The notes below the pieces were generated by a model. That model searched no databases, was not told the origin of the DNA, and saw only the letters and a program-made list of their open reading frames with translations. Positions 63,352 through 64,000 of a stretch of DNA of 64,000 nt are shown here, piece by piece; position 1 is the stretch's first letter, and every line of letters begins with the position of its first letter. Where the stretch lies: the NCBI GenBank assembly GCA_028285265.1, contig JANQPX010000033.1, forward strand, positions 1 to 64,000. The letters are read 5' to 3'. The DNA comes from Geminicoccaceae bacterium. Lineage in GTDB: Bacteria > Pseudomonadota > Alphaproteobacteria > Geminicoccales > Geminicoccaceae. Both the position numbers and the translations under genes were made by a program.

Positions 63352-64000
63352 ACAGGCTGCGGACCCTGAAGATCCACGAAGTTACTTTGTCGCATTGGAA
63401 GGTTAATAATGTGCCTCCGCGCGCCACAGGGCGTTTGATCCGATCGTTTCCATGATTCGCCTTCCGAACTCCGATATCTTGCTGGGAGTGTCGACGCCAA
63501 TCATCACTTCGTCATGCTGAACATAAGGATGGCGCGATTTGAGCCGCAGTGACGATCCGCTTGTATCGTGAGATCGAGGCCTCGACAAAAGCGCGCAGGT
63601 TGTGACCCGACGATTTCTGCCAAGCCATATGGCCTCTATCCAGCACACCGGGCATACCGACAACGTTCAGCTTGATTGAGTTCCATCCCGCTCTCGCCAA
63701 TAACGAAAGAGTGCGAGAATAGCGCTTGAAAGATCGCCCAGCCGCGACAATCGAAGCAGTGCGCGATGGCAGGGAATACAAGCCGGTTTGGCTGGAAAGG
63801 GCCTTACACATCCGGGGTTACCCCGTCGACCAATCCGATCTGAGCCCATGAGGCAATCTTGCCAGCTTCGGCAGCATAGGAAGGAGACTTCATGCTTTCC
63901 GGTCCACTCATTCGACCAGTTATCCCTCAACACGCCTGAAGCATCTCATCTCCAGAGCCGGCATTGCGTGTCGGCATCAGAAGGCTTGTGTCGATCCCAG
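63352..64000. other. Right-edge region with transposase remnant
   Basis: No intact gene is supported after thrS. Minus-strand translations hold transposase-like pieces (separate entry). Confidence 0.4.
63440..63780 (-). pseudogene. IS5-like transposase, C-terminal remnant
   Basis: Minus-strand translation gives MAWQKSSGHNLRAFVEASIS, then RYKRI, close to the ending of many IS5-family DDE transposases, followed after a frame change by a stretch ending ...KSRHPYVQHDEVMIGV. The upstream SLPSRTASIVAAG may be the remains of the IPPR segment. Frames are broken and no inverted repeats were found. Confidence 0.55.

Overview
The window looks like a piece of an alphaproteobacterial chromosome (inference). 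The grounds are moderately high GC, alphaproteobacterial-looking TRAP, LysE and HupE/anchor gene sets, Tat-exported proteins and a Zur-type palindrome class. No rRNA, tRNA, CRISPR array, plasmid origin or intact prophage was seen. Decayed transposase pieces occur at about 33.4 kb and 63.5 kb, and a broken CDF metal exporter at about 23.8 kb.

The two ends carry the two halves of a large zinc-limitation programme. Left half (1-11.6 kb): the 3' part of a WD40 protein, an 86-residue Cys-motif protein, a SufU-like scaffold, a Zur-like regulator coupled to a COG0523 metallochaperone GTPase, a BtuF/FecCD/ATPase importer under a perfect Zur-type palindrome, a COG0523 homologue whose GTPase motifs are destroyed, a Tat-exported cyclase-family protein behind another palindrome, a second WD40 protein and another COG0523 GTPase. 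Right half (49.3-63.4 kb): a cysteinyl-tRNA synthetase behind a canonical Zur, a second Zur-like/COG0523 pair, an amidohydrolase, a dihydroorotase-type protein, a homocysteine S-methyltransferase-like protein, and a tightly overlapped run COG0523 - yidD - 66-aa ORF - thrS behind another palindrome. In all there are three Fur/Zur-family regulators, five COG0523 proteins and at least six Zur-type operator candidates of two geometries. Paralogues of zinc-dependent enzymes (CysRS, ThrRS, dihydroorotase) beside COG0523 genes are a known signature of zinc-sparing regulons. A metallothionein operon (smtB-smtA, 47.9-48.4 kb) sits between the halves and probably deals with zinc excess.

The middle (12-47 kb) is ordinary accessory chromosome: a CodA-type deaminase, a VOC protein, two LysE exporters, a GNAT/XRE-cupin divergent pair, a TRAP transporter with an isocitrate-lyase-family enzyme, a His-rich protein/HupE/membrane-anchor group followed by the CDF pseudogene, an AAA+ ATPase with a MshEN-like N-terminus, a Bug/TctC binding protein divergent from an orphan histidine kinase, a sulfatase-modifying-factor-like protein, a DUF4242 secreted protein divergent from a membrane winged-helix/TPR regulator, a secreted alpha/beta hydrolase, an FrhB-like Fe-S protein, a sulfotransferase/isomerase pair with a cupin, an AlkD-like protein, a MarR regulator with a clear palindromic operator ahead of two secreted beta-trefoil proteins, an adenosine deaminase and a class V aminotransferase.

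The most unusual items are the pseudo-GTPase, the 66-aa Cys/His ORF that overlaps both neighbours by 4 nt, and the pairing of two operator geometries with two recognition-helix types among the Fur-family regulators.
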